DNA from: Micromonospora sp. WMMD1128
Lineage (GTDB): Bacteria > Actinomycetota > Actinomycetes > Mycobacteriales > Micromonosporaceae
Direction: 5' to 3'
DNA: 64,000 nt
Assembly: GCF_027497235.1 (NCBI RefSeq)
Contig: NZ_CP114902.1
Location: 6,536,001 to 6,600,000, forward strand
The position numbers and the translations under genes were made by a program. The notes below the pieces were generated by a model, which made no database searches, had not been told where the DNA came from, and saw only the letters and a program-made list of their open reading frames with translations. Each line of letters starts with the position of its first letter. The stretch's first letter is position 1. This document shows positions 1 through 7,220 of the stretch, piece after piece.

Positions 1-306
1 GGGCAGGTCGTCGGCGGGGAAGTTGCGGTCGAGCACGCCGGGCTTGCGCTTACCGGCGAGCGTGGTGAGCGCGATCCGCTCCGGGACGGGCACCAGGTCC
101 CGCGTGGTCACCAGCAGGAACGGCACCCGGGCATCGGTGGGGCCGGTCAGGCCGGCGGCCCCGGTGACCGCCGCGTCGCGCAGCGGGGTGAGCCGGGCGC
201 GGAACGCCTCCTCGGTCCACCCGGCGAGGGCGGGGTAGCCGAGGTGCACCAGGCGGTCGAGCTGGCGGTCGAATTCGGCGGCGGCGTCGAACTGGTCGTC
301 GGACAT
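1..306 (-). CDS. DUF5701-like protein, 3' part outside window
   Basis: The frame is open from an ATG at 306 to the window edge, giving the first 102 residues (start MSDDQFDAAAEFDRQLDRL). A GGAGG ribosome site lies 8 nt before the ATG. The soluble, acidic N-terminus with a LVHLGYPALAG stretch resembles the actinobacterial DUF5701 family, which has no assigned function; that match is from memory and not searched. There is no signal peptide or membrane segment in the visible part. A -10 box and a palindrome just upstream suggest its own regulated promoter. The C-terminus lies to the left of the window. Confidence 0.75.
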   Translation of the reverse strand, partial: MSDDQFDAAAEFDRQLDRLVHLGYPALAGWTEEAFRARLTPLRDAAVTGAAGLTGPTDARVPFLLVTTRDLVPVPERIALTTLAGKRKPGVLDRNFPADDLP

Positions 307-324
307 GCGGTCCTCCACCCTGTC

Positions 325-346
325 GTACGGTCTGCCGTACATTGTA
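325..346 (-). promoter_or_regulatory. -10 box with adjoining palindromic operator
   Basis: On the minus strand TACAAT (346-341) fits an actinobacterial -10 box. It is followed directly by a perfect 6-bp inverted repeat GTACGG-TCTG-CCGTAC (325-340) at the expected transcription start, 19 nt before the ATG of the leftmost gene. A palindrome there is the usual place for a TetR-type repressor site. No convincing -35 box is visible, and no TetR gene lies in the window beside it. Confidence 0.5.
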
Positions 347-356
347 CGTCGGGGTT

Positions 357-1118
357 TCAGCGGCTCCAGTCCTGCTTGGCCGCCCGGACCAACTTGTCCT
401 TCAACTCCCGGGTGTGCCGCCGGCTCACCGGCAGCTCGGCCTCGTCGATCACCACCACGTAGCCGGAGTTGACCAGCCGTAACTCGGCGATCAGCCGCAA
501 CTGCACCAGGTACGAGCGGTGCACCCGGACGAACCCGGCATCCGCCCAGCGCTCCGCGAGCGTCGCCAGCGAGACCCGGACCAGGTGCGACCCCTCCGCG
601 GTGTGCAGCCGGGCGTAGTCGCCCTGCGCCTCCACCCAGCGCACCGCCGAGCGGGGCAGCATCCGGGTGGTGCCGGCCAACTCGATCGGGATGGTCGGAT
701 CCTCCTCCGCCCGGGCCAGCGCCGCCGGATGCGACGGCACCACCCGCGAGCCGATCACCCGGCGCAGCGACTCAGCCAGCCGCTCGGCCCGGACCGGCTT
801 GCGGACGTAGTCCGTGGCGCCCAGGTCGAAGGCGTCCGCCGCGCCGTCGTCGTACGCGGTGACGAACACGATCGCCGGCGGCCGGGCGAACCGGCGCAGC
901 ACCCGCGCCAACTCCATGCCGTCCAACCCGGGCATCCGGATGTCGAGGAAGACCACGTCCACGTCGTCGTCCCGCAGCACCCGCAGCGCCTCGGTCGCGT
1001 CGCCGGCCGTGTGCAGCCGGGCCACCCGGGGATCGGCGCGCAGGTGGTAGGCCAACTCGTCGAGGGCCGGCGGCTCGTCGTCCACCGCCAGCACCCGGAG
1101 GAAACCGGTCACGGTCAT
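357..1118 (-). CDS. LytTR-family response regulator
   Basis: A 253-residue cytoplasmic regulator. Residues 5-120 form a receiver domain with acidic pair D13/D14, phospho-acceptor D59 in FLDIRMPG, T87 and K107 in VRKP. Residues about 145-250 form a LytTR DNA-binding domain (RSAVRWVEAQGDYARLHT; VRVHRSYLV). The chosen start (MTVTGFLRVLAVDDE) overlaps the stop of the upstream histidine kinase gene by ATGA, so the two are translationally coupled; a longer open frame upstream runs inside the kinase gene and is rejected. LytTR regulators often control cell-envelope or polysaccharide genes, and the next gene upstream in the operon starts exopolysaccharide synthesis, but a regulatory link is inference. 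Confidence 0.93.
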   Translation of the reverse strand: MTVTGFLRVLAVDDEPPALDELAYHLRADPRVARLHTAGDATEALRVLRDDDVDVVFLDIRMPGLDGMELARVLRRFARPPAIVFVTAYDDGAADAFDLGATDYVRKPVRAERLAESLRRVIGSRVVPSHPAALARAEEDPTIPIELAGTTRMLPRSAVRWVEAQGDYARLHTAEGSHLVRVSLATLAERWADAGFVRVHRSYLVQLRLIAELRLVNSGYVVVIDEAELPVSRRHTRELKDKLVRAAKQDWSR

Positions 1119-2338
1119 GCGGACACCCGGACGCCGGGGTGGAACTTCGGCACCCGCATGCTGACCTTCGTACCCGAGCCCAGGCCCGTCTCGACGACCA
1201 GGCCGAACCGGTCCCCGAAGGCCGACCGCAGCCGCTCGTCGACGTTGGAGAGGCCGACGTGCTGCCCCGGGTCCTCGGCCGGGTCGCTGCCGGCGCCGGA
1301 CACCTCGGCGATACCCGCGGTAAGCGTGGTCGGATCCATCCCCACCCCGTCGTCCTCCACCGTGATGTGACACTCGGCGCCCGCGTCCCGGGCCTCGATG
1401 CTCACCATGCCGGTGCCCGGCTTGCGGGACAACCCGTGCCGGACCGCGTTCTCCACGAGCGGCTGGAGGCAGAGGAACGGCAACGTCACCGGCAGCACCT
1501 CGGGCGCGATCTGGAGGCGCACCTGGAGGCGTTCGCCGAAGCGGGCCCGCTCGATGGTCAGATAGCGGTCGATCGACCGCAACTCCTCGGCAAGCGTGGT
1601 GAACTCCCCGTGCGAGCGGAACGAGTACCTGGTGAACTCCGCGAACTCCAGGATCAACTCCCGCGCCCGGTCGGGGTCGGTCCGGACGAATGAGCCGATC
1701 GCGGTGAGCGCGTTGTAGATGAAGTGCGGGCTGATCTGGGCGCGCAACGCGCGTACCTCGGCCCGGGCCAGCCGCTCCCGCGACGAGTCCAGCTCGGCCA
1801 GGGCGAGCTGGTCACCCGCCCAGTGCGCGGTCTCCAGCGTCGCCTGCACCAGGCCCGGCGCCGGCCGCTCGTCGGCCACCGCCACCAACGCGCCCACCAC
1901 CCGGCCGTCCGCGCCCAACGGCGCCACCACCGCGCCCCGGACCGGGCAGTCGACCAGGTCGCAGTGCAGCTCCGACTCGTGCAGCACGGTGGAACGCCCG
2001 CTGTCGACGACCCGCCGGGCCGCCGCGACCAACTGGTCGCCGTGGTGCGCGCCGCGCCCGTCGATGGCAAGCAGCGCCTCCCGGTCCGTCAACGCCAGCC
2101 CGGCCGCGCCCACCAGGGCACGCAGATGGCGTACGGCCTTCGCCGCGTCCGTCGCGCTCAGGCCGGCCCGCAACGGCTCGGCGGCCAGGCCGGCGGTGTG
2201 CAGCACCTCGTAGGTGGCCCGCTGGGTCGCGGTGGCGATGCCCCGCCGGGCACGCAGCCGCAGCACCGCCCAGAGCGCCGCGGCCAACGCGGTGACCAGC
2301 GAGACGACGGCGAAGACCGCCGAGAGGTTGCCACCCAC
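1115..2338 (-). CDS. LytS-like sensor histidine kinase
   Basis: A 407-residue kinase with one N-terminal membrane segment (about residues 5-26), a GAF-like sensory region (about 40-180) and a His_kinase core. The phospho-acceptor is H205 in QISPHFIYNAL, followed by an N-box (PLVENAVRHG) and ATP-lid glycines (DDGVGMD). This HisKA class (PF06580) pairs with LytTR regulators, and the partner gene follows with a 4-nt overlap. The start is GTG at 2338 with only a weak ribosome site. The exopolysaccharide initiation gene ends 9 bp upstream at 2348, so the three genes may form one transcript. With a single membrane segment, the signal is probably cytoplasmic or membrane-borne; the ligand is unknown. 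Confidence 0.92.
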   Translation of the reverse strand: MGGNLSAVFAVVSLVTALAAALWAVLRLRARRGIATATQRATYEVLHTAGLAAEPLRAGLSATDAAKAVRHLRALVGAAGLALTDREALLAIDGRGAHHGDQLVAAARRVVDSGRSTVLHESELHCDLVDCPVRGAVVAPLGADGRVVGALVAVADERPAPGLVQATLETAHWAGDQLALAELDSSRERLARAEVRALRAQISPHFIYNALTAIGSFVRTDPDRARELILEFAEFTRYSFRSHGEFTTLAEELRSIDRYLTIERARFGERLQVRLQIAPEVLPVTLPFLCLQPLVENAVRHGLSRKPGTGMVSIEARDAGAECHITVEDDGVGMDPTTLTAGIAEVSGAGSDPAEDPGQHVGLSNVDERLRSAFGDRFGLVVETGLGSGTKVSMRVPKFHPGVRVSA

Positions 2339-2347
2339 CCCGGAAGG

Positions 2348-3904
2348 TTAGTACGCGCCCTTGCGCGCCAGCACCACCCCGACGGTCCGCCACAGGATGC
2401 TCAGGTCGTAGGCGAGCGACCAGTTGTCGACGTAGTAGAGGTCGAGCCGGACCGCCTCGTCCCAGGACAGGTCGGAGCGGCCGGAAACCTGCCACAGCCC
2501 GGTCATGCCGGGGCGCACCAGCAGCCGGCGCCGCACGTCGCCCAGGAAGTCGCCGTCGTCGGCGGGCAGCGGGCGCGGCCCGACGAGCGACATCTCGCCC
2601 CAGAGCACGTTGATCAACTGGGGCAGCTCGTCGAGCGACGACGCCCGCAGGAAGCGACCCACCGGGAAGACCCGGGGATCCTGCTTCATCTTGAACAGCA
2701 TGCCGTCGGTCTCGTTCCGATCCACCAGACCGGCGAGCCGCTCCTCGGCGTCCACGTACATGGTGCGGAACTTCCACACCCGGAAGGTGCGCCCCTCGTG
2801 CCCGACCCGGGGCTGCCGGAAGAACACCGGCCCGGGGTCGGAGATCCGGATGGCGAGCGCGACCGCGGCGAAGAGCGGGGTGAGCAGCAGCAGGCCCAGC
2901 CCGGCGGCGGCCCGGTCCATCAGGCTCTTGGCCAGCAGCGCCGGCCCGGAGAGCGTCGGCTCCTCGACGTGCAGCAGCGGCAGGCCCTCGATCGGGCGGA
3001 TGTGCACCCGGGGACCGGCGATGTCGGTGAGCTGCGGTGCCACCACCAGGTCGACGCCGGAGCCCTCCAGCTGCCAGGCCAGCCGGCGCAACTCGCCCGG
3101 CTCGGCGCTGGCCGAGCCGCAGACCGCGATGGTGTCGCCGCCGACCTCGCGGACGAGCGCCAGCACGTCGCGGCCGGCGTACACCGGCACCGGGGTCTGG
3201 AGGCCGCGGGCGGCGGCGTACCCGTCGGTGAGGTGGATCGCCACCGGCACCAGGCCGACGCCGGGGTTGCGGGTGACGGTGGTGTAGACCTCCAGGCACT
3301 CCGGCAGCGTGCCGACGAGCACCATCCGGTGCCCGGCCTGCCCGATCCGGCGGCGCAAGGCGTGCAGGCAGGAGCGGGCGATCATCCGGCCGAGCAGGAT
3401 CAGCAGCAGGGCGCCGAGCAGCGCGAACCCGACGGTCCACCGGGAGAGGGTCGTCTTGGTGGCGAAGGCCAGGAACGAGACGGTGGCGGCCACCGCCACG
3501 CCGGAACGGATCACCCGCTTGAACTCGTCCGGCCCGAGACCGAGGTAGCGCCGGTCGTACGCCCGGTTGCCCCACAGGAACAGCATCCAGCCGAGCGGCA
3601 GGAGCAGGAACGCCACGGTGTAGAACCACGCCTCGGGCGAGTTGCGGAAACCGGAGTTCGCCTGCTCGAAGATCTGCACGGCCAGGAAGCTGGCGAGCGC
3701 CGCCGCGCCGAAGTCGAGCAGCAGCAACGCCGCGATGTAGGGACGGTGCCAGCGGGAGACCCGGCGCCGGGCGCGGGCCCACGCCGACCGGGGTACGCCG
3801 TTGTGTGACGGCGGAGTCGGCGGCTGGATCTCAAAGCTGTCGACGTGCCGCACGCTCTTGCTCCGGCCTGTGTCGGTTACCGGGCGCTGGAGGCTTGTCG
3901 TCAC
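2348..3904 (-). CDS. polyprenyl-phosphate sugar-1-phosphate transferase
   Basis: A 518-residue membrane enzyme that transfers a sugar-1-phosphate from a nucleotide sugar to undecaprenyl phosphate, the first step of exopolysaccharide repeat-unit synthesis. The N-terminal half has about four membrane segments and a nucleotide-binding-like stretch (CoA_binding_3-like, about 175-300). One more membrane segment (about 330-350) leads into the C-terminal Bac_transf catalytic domain with motifs WKFRTM, SSLDELPQLINVLWGEMS, GPRPLP and RPGMTGLWQVSGR. The length fits the WbaP/CpsE class. GTG start at 3904. It lies about 17 kb from the main exopolysaccharide locus, yet no other initiating transferase is visible in the window, so it is the likely initiator. 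Confidence 0.95.
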   Translation of the reverse strand: MTTSLQRPVTDTGRSKSVRHVDSFEIQPPTPPSHNGVPRSAWARARRRVSRWHRPYIAALLLLDFGAAALASFLAVQIFEQANSGFRNSPEAWFYTVAFLLLPLGWMLFLWGNRAYDRRYLGLGPDEFKRVIRSGVAVAATVSFLAFATKTTLSRWTVGFALLGALLLILLGRMIARSCLHALRRRIGQAGHRMVLVGTLPECLEVYTTVTRNPGVGLVPVAIHLTDGYAAARGLQTPVPVYAGRDVLALVREVGGDTIAVCGSASAEPGELRRLAWQLEGSGVDLVVAPQLTDIAGPRVHIRPIEGLPLLHVEEPTLSGPALLAKSLMDRAAAGLGLLLLTPLFAAVALAIRISDPGPVFFRQPRVGHEGRTFRVWKFRTMYVDAEERLAGLVDRNETDGMLFKMKQDPRVFPVGRFLRASSLDELPQLINVLWGEMSLVGPRPLPADDGDFLGDVRRRLLVRPGMTGLWQVSGRSDLSWDEAVRLDLYYVDNWSLAYDLSILWRTVGVVLARKGAY

Positions 3905-4039
3905 CTCAACCCATGTCCTCCCGCATGACCCGTGCCCTCACTCGCCGTGAGGAACCGGGTCGCTCACCGTCCCAGTCTCCCACGCGCTCGCCGGAGAACT
4001 GGCCGGCTCCGCGTCAGATGTGAAGCCGGGGACCGAGCC

Positions 4040-4045
4040 ACTATA
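4040..4045 (-). promoter_or_regulatory. candidate -10 box of the initiating transferase gene
   Basis: Reading the minus strand, TATAGT (4045-4040) is the best -10-like hexamer in the 230 bp between the glycosylase gene and the transferase gene. Transcription from it would leave an untranslated leader of about 130 nt. No clear -35 box is seen at 16-18 bp. Nothing else coding was found in 3905-4134. Confidence 0.3.
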
Positions 4046-4112
4046 CCGATGGATGACGGCTCGGGTAGAGGCGCGGGATGGGACCTTCCGCGATCCCCGG
4101 TCGATTCCGCTC

Positions 4113-4135
4113 AGTAACCGACGAGGTTGGTTACT
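4113..4135 (-). terminator. weak hairpin at the end of the glycosylase gene
   Basis: An inverted repeat with 7-bp arms (AGTAACC 4113-4119, GGTTACT 4129-4135) and a 9-nt loop touches the TGA stop of the minus-strand DNA glycosylase gene. The stem is short and no T-run follows, so it may only be a weak terminator. Confidence 0.35.
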
Positions 4136-4995
4136 CACCGTACGAGGCGGGACAACCTTCGGTCAGCGAGCGGCTTACCGCCGGTCTGACAGGTCGGGCA
4201 GTATTGCAGGCTCGAATCGGCGAACGACACCTCACGCACCGTGTCGCCGCAGACCGGACAGGGCAGGCCCTTCCGGGCGTGCACCTTCAAGCCCGACCGC
4301 TTCTCACCCTTCAACTCCGCGGCCCGCTGCCCCATCGACCGCCGGACCGCGTCGCCGAGCACCGTCCGGGTCGCCGCGTGCAGGCCGGCGAGCTGATCGT
4401 CGGTGAGCCGATCGGTGATCGCGAACGGGGAGAGCCGTGCCGCGTGCAGGATCTCGTCCGAGTAGGCGTTGCCGACACCGGCAAGCACCGCCTGGTCGGT
4501 CAACACGCCCTTGACCTGACCCCGGCGACTACGCAACCGCTCGCAGAACGTGGGCAGGTCCGCTTCCAGCGCGTCCGGGCCCAACTTCGACACGCCCGGC
4601 ACCTGGGCCGGGTCGGTGACCAGGTAGGCGGCCAGCTTCTTCTGGGTGCCCGCCTCGGTCAGGTCGAAGCCGGAGCCGTCGTCGAGGCGTACCCGCACCG
4701 CGATCGGACCCTTGCCGGGCCGCAACGGGACCGCCGAGGGAAATGCCTCCCGGTAATGCAGCCACCCCGCCCGGGCCAGGTGGACCACCAGGCGCAGGTC
4801 GTCACCGAACCGGACATCCAGGAACTTCCCGTGCCGGCCCGCGCCGGTGACCGTCCGGCCCGCGACCGCGCTCGGCGGCGGATCGTACGTCTTCAGCGCG
4901 TTGATCGCGGCCACCTCGAACCGCTCGACCTGCCGGCCGACCGCCCGCTCACGCAGGTAACCGGCGAGCGCTTCCACCTCCGGTAGTTCAGGCAC
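4135..4995 (-). CDS. Fpg/Nei-family DNA glycosylase/AP lyase
   Basis: A 286-residue base-excision repair enzyme. The GTG start at 4995 gives the family N-terminus PELPEVE, with catalytic Pro2 and Glu3 exposed after removal of formyl-Met; this fixes the start although the frame is open far upstream. The conserved lysine lies in GRHGKFLDV, the helix-two-turn-helix in QAVLAGVGNAYSDEIL, and the C-terminal zinc finger has four cysteines (CPVCG...CPTC). The sequence looks like the actinobacterial Nei-like branch rather than canonical MutM, so the lesion specificity (oxidised purines or pyrimidines) is not clear. It is transcribed away from the glycosyltransferase gene with a 24-bp gap and probably leaderless. 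Confidence 0.93.
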   Translation of the reverse strand: MPELPEVEALAGYLRERAVGRQVERFEVAAINALKTYDPPPSAVAGRTVTGAGRHGKFLDVRFGDDLRLVVHLARAGWLHYREAFPSAVPLRPGKGPIAVRVRLDDGSGFDLTEAGTQKKLAAYLVTDPAQVPGVSKLGPDALEADLPTFCERLRSRRGQVKGVLTDQAVLAGVGNAYSDEILHAARLSPFAITDRLTDDQLAGLHAATRTVLGDAVRRSMGQRAAELKGEKRSGLKVHARKGLPCPVCGDTVREVSFADSSLQYCPTCQTGGKPLADRRLSRLVR

Positions 4996-5001
4996 GGGAC
5001 A

Positions 5002-5011
5002 ACGGTAGCCT
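5002..5011. promoter_or_regulatory. overlapping divergent -10 boxes
   Basis: In the 24 bp between divergent GTG starts (4995 minus, 5020 plus), TAGCCT (5006-5011) sits 8 nt before the plus start. TACCGT on the minus strand (5007-5002) sits 6 nt before the minus start. Both spacings fit leaderless transcription. The two hexamers share two base pairs, so polymerase could probably occupy only one at a time. Confidence 0.45.
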
Positions 5012-5019
5012 TCTTTCCC

Positions 5020-6270
5020 GTGAGAATCGTGGTGGCACACAACCGGTACCGGGAAGCGCAGCCCTCCGGTGAGAACACCATCGTCGACGCGGAGATCGCC
5101 CAGCTCACCGCCGCGGGCGTGGAGGTGCTGCCGTTTCTGCGCAGCTCCGACGAGATCCCCTCGATGTCCAGGGCGGCCAAGGCGCTGCTGCCGATCTCGC
5201 CGATCTGGGCCCCGAAGGCTCAATACGACCTCGACCGCCTGCTCACCGAGCACCGACCGGACGCGCTGCACCTGCACAACCCGTACCCCCTGCTCTCGCC
5301 CTGGGTGGTGCGGACCGCGCACAGGCGGGGTGTGCCGGTGGTGCAGACGGTGCACAACTACCGGCAGGTCTGCTCCTCCGGTCTCTACTTCCGCGACGGC
5401 GTGATCTGCCAGGACTGCCGAGGTCGCGCGTTCGGCGTGCCGGCGATCGTGCACCGCTGCTACCGCGACTCCCGGGCGCAGAGCGCGCTGATGGCCACCA
5501 CGCTCGCCGTGCACCGCCCCACCTGGCGGTCGGTGGACCGCTACATCGCGCTCACCACGGCGGTCGCCGACCACCTGCGCGACTACGGCATCCCGGACGA
5601 GCGGATCGTGGTCAAGCCCAACGCGGTGCCGGACCCGGGCACGCCGGTGCCGCCGGGCAACGGTTTCCTGTTCATGGGCCGGCTCAGCCCGGAAAAGGGG
5701 TTGGACCTGCTGCTTTCGGCGTGGCGGCGGCACCCGGTGGGCGCGCTCGGCCCGCTGCGCATCGCCGGTGACGGCGAGCTGCGCCCGCTCGCCGAGGCCG
5801 CCGCCGCCGAGCGGCCCGACGTGCTCTACCTGGGCCAGCTCGACCGCCCCGGGGTACGCGCCGCGCTCGCCGACAGCGCCGTGGTGCTCGCCACCTCGAC
5901 CTGGCACGACGTGCTGCCCACCGTGATCATCGAGGCGCTCGCCGCCGGTCGGCCGGTGCTCGGCACCGCGCTCGGCGGCATCCCGTACCTGGTCGGCGCG
6001 GACACCCCCCGCGAGCCCGCCGGCACCGGCCCGGCCGAGGTGGCCACCGCCGCGCCAGGCGACGGTCGGGTGCCGCTGCCGACCGGCGTGCAGCGCGGCG
6101 AGGCCGGCTGGGTGGTCGCGCCGGAGGTCGAGGCGCTTGCTGCCGCACTGCCGCTGGCGTCGGCGGAGGCATCCGCGTTGGCGGAGGCGGCCCGCGCTCG
6201 CTACGAGCGCACGTTCCACCCCGACGTGATCACCAAGCGCCTGCTGGACGTCTACGCCGGCCTGGCCTGA
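5020..6270 (+). CDS. family 4 glycosyltransferase
   Basis: A 416-residue GT-B enzyme. The N-terminal half has an acceptor-side pattern (SGENTIVDAEIAQL, DALHLHNPYPLLSP, VPVVQTVHNYR). The C-terminal half has the GT4 donor-binding pattern (GRLSPEKGLDLLLSA, PTVIIEALAAGRPVLGTALGG). The cysteine-rich stretch CQDCRGRAFG followed by an HRCYRDS segment is typical of a subgroup of polysaccharide glycosyltransferases. The GTG start (MRIVVAHNRY) lacks a ribosome site and fits a leaderless message. It is transcribed alone, between a DNA repair gene and a maleylpyruvate isomerase-like gene. It may supply a sugar for the nearby exopolysaccharide; donor and acceptor are unknown. Confidence 0.92.
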   Translation: MRIVVAHNRYREAQPSGENTIVDAEIAQLTAAGVEVLPFLRSSDEIPSMSRAAKALLPISPIWAPKAQYDLDRLLTEHRPDALHLHNPYPLLSPWVVRTAHRRGVPVVQTVHNYRQVCSSGLYFRDGVICQDCRGRAFGVPAIVHRCYRDSRAQSALMATTLAVHRPTWRSVDRYIALTTAVADHLRDYGIPDERIVVKPNAVPDPGTPVPPGNGFLFMGRLSPEKGLDLLLSAWRRHPVGALGPLRIAGDGELRPLAEAAAAERPDVLYLGQLDRPGVRAALADSAVVLATSTWHDVLPTVIIEALAAGRPVLGTALGGIPYLVGADTPREPAGTGPAEVATAAPGDGRVPLPTGVQRGEAGWVVAPEVEALAAALPLASAEASALAEAARARYERTFHPDVITKRLLDVYAGLA

Positions 6271-6281
6271 CCGCCGGCCCG

Positions 6282-6944
6282 TCAGCCGAGGACGAACGGC
6301 AGCGACGCGGCCGGTCCGCCCAACTCGGCGCGTTCCGGGCCGGTCGGCGTCCGCCGCCCGGTGCCGATCAGCAACGCGTCCCGGTCGGAGAACGACCGGG
6401 GGAACGCGGCGCCGCTGATCGTCTCCAGCATCGCGCGGGAGCGGGCCAACCCGTCGGCCGGCGGCCCGGCCAGGTCCGGCAGATGTGCCGCCAGGTCGAG
6501 ATGGTGCAAGGTCCATTCCAGGACGTACGCGCCGAGGTAGTCCGACACGGTGAGTACCTCGCCACGGGTGCCGACCCGAACGGTCGGGTCCGCGAGTGCG
6601 GCGGCGCGGCCGGCGGCCGACCCGACGTCGTCGAGGTGAAACTTCAGCAGGGCCGGATCGCCGTACGCGGCGGCCAGCCGGACGGTCAGCGCGTCGAGCG
6701 GGTCGTCACCGGTCGGTGGCTGGACGACATTCCAGTAGGTCACCGCATCCCTGGTCGGCTCCGCGTCGACGGGGGTGGCGAGCGTGATCAGCACGTCCTG
6801 CGCGTCGATGATCAGGTGGCAGGCCAGGTCGCGGACCAGCCAGCCGGAGCAACCGGAGGGTCGTTCGAAGTCCGGACCGGCAAGCTCGGCCACCGCTGTA
6901 CGCAGTACCGCCCACGAGGATAAGAACAGGTCCACCGTCGTCAT
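6282..6944 (-). CDS. maleylpyruvate isomerase-like (DinB-fold) protein
   Basis: A 220-residue protein with the actinobacterial mycothiol-dependent maleylpyruvate isomerase/DinB-like pattern: LFLSSWAVLRTAVAEL, CSGWLVRDLACHLI (metal-binding His) and VLEWTLHHLDLAAHL. Members form a four-helix bundle and some use mycothiol for isomerisation or detoxification; most have unknown substrates. The start MTTVDLFL (6944) is preferred over an in-frame ATG at 7067, because the extra residues are basic and unlike the family. It converges with the glycosyltransferase gene (12-bp gap) and seems monocistronic. Confidence 0.8.
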   Translation of the reverse strand: MTTVDLFLSSWAVLRTAVAELAGPDFERPSGCSGWLVRDLACHLIIDAQDVLITLATPVDAEPTRDAVTYWNVVQPPTGDDPLDALTVRLAAAYGDPALLKFHLDDVGSAAGRAAALADPTVRVGTRGEVLTVSDYLGAYVLEWTLHHLDLAAHLPDLAGPPADGLARSRAMLETISGAAFPRSFSDRDALLIGTGRRTPTGPERAELGGPAASLPFVLG

Positions 6945-7037
6945 GGTGCCATTCCCGGCAGCTCGGTGCACCAGGTGCCATCCGATCCGCCCGCGCGGTG
7001 CCAGCCTGCGAGGTCTGTTTGTGGGCACAATTGTGGA

Positions 7038-7220
7038 GTGGACAGGTATGCAACCTTGGTGGCTCAAGGGCTGATTCGCCTCAAGGCGACCACCACGAGC
7101 GACATCGACCGGCTACCCCGTTACGACGTGCCGCCCGATGTGTCGCCCCTTGATCTCTTGCTGGCCGACCGCGATGCCTGCCGGTCACTGATTCCGGTGC
7201 CGACTACGCCACCTCGCTAG
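7038..7220 (+). pseudogene. possible remnant of a small antitoxin-like gene
   Basis: A short frame from GTG 7038 to TAG 7220 encodes about 60 residues with the stretch LPRYDVPPDVSPLDLLLADRD. This recalls the acidic C-terminal tail of some actinobacterial Phd/YefM-type antitoxins. Third positions are less GC-rich than in neighbours, there is no ribosome site, and the end overlaps the stop of hsdR by 17 bp. No N-terminal DNA-binding part or toxin gene is present. The family link is a guess from memory; it may be an antitoxin remnant at the edge of the restriction island, or not a gene at all. Confidence 0.3.

Noticed and set aside
1724..3808. 694-codon plus-strand frame opposite the kinase and sugar transferase genes
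   Set aside because: Composition is His/Arg/Gln/Pro-rich as expected for an antisense reading; the minus-strand genes have clear motifs.
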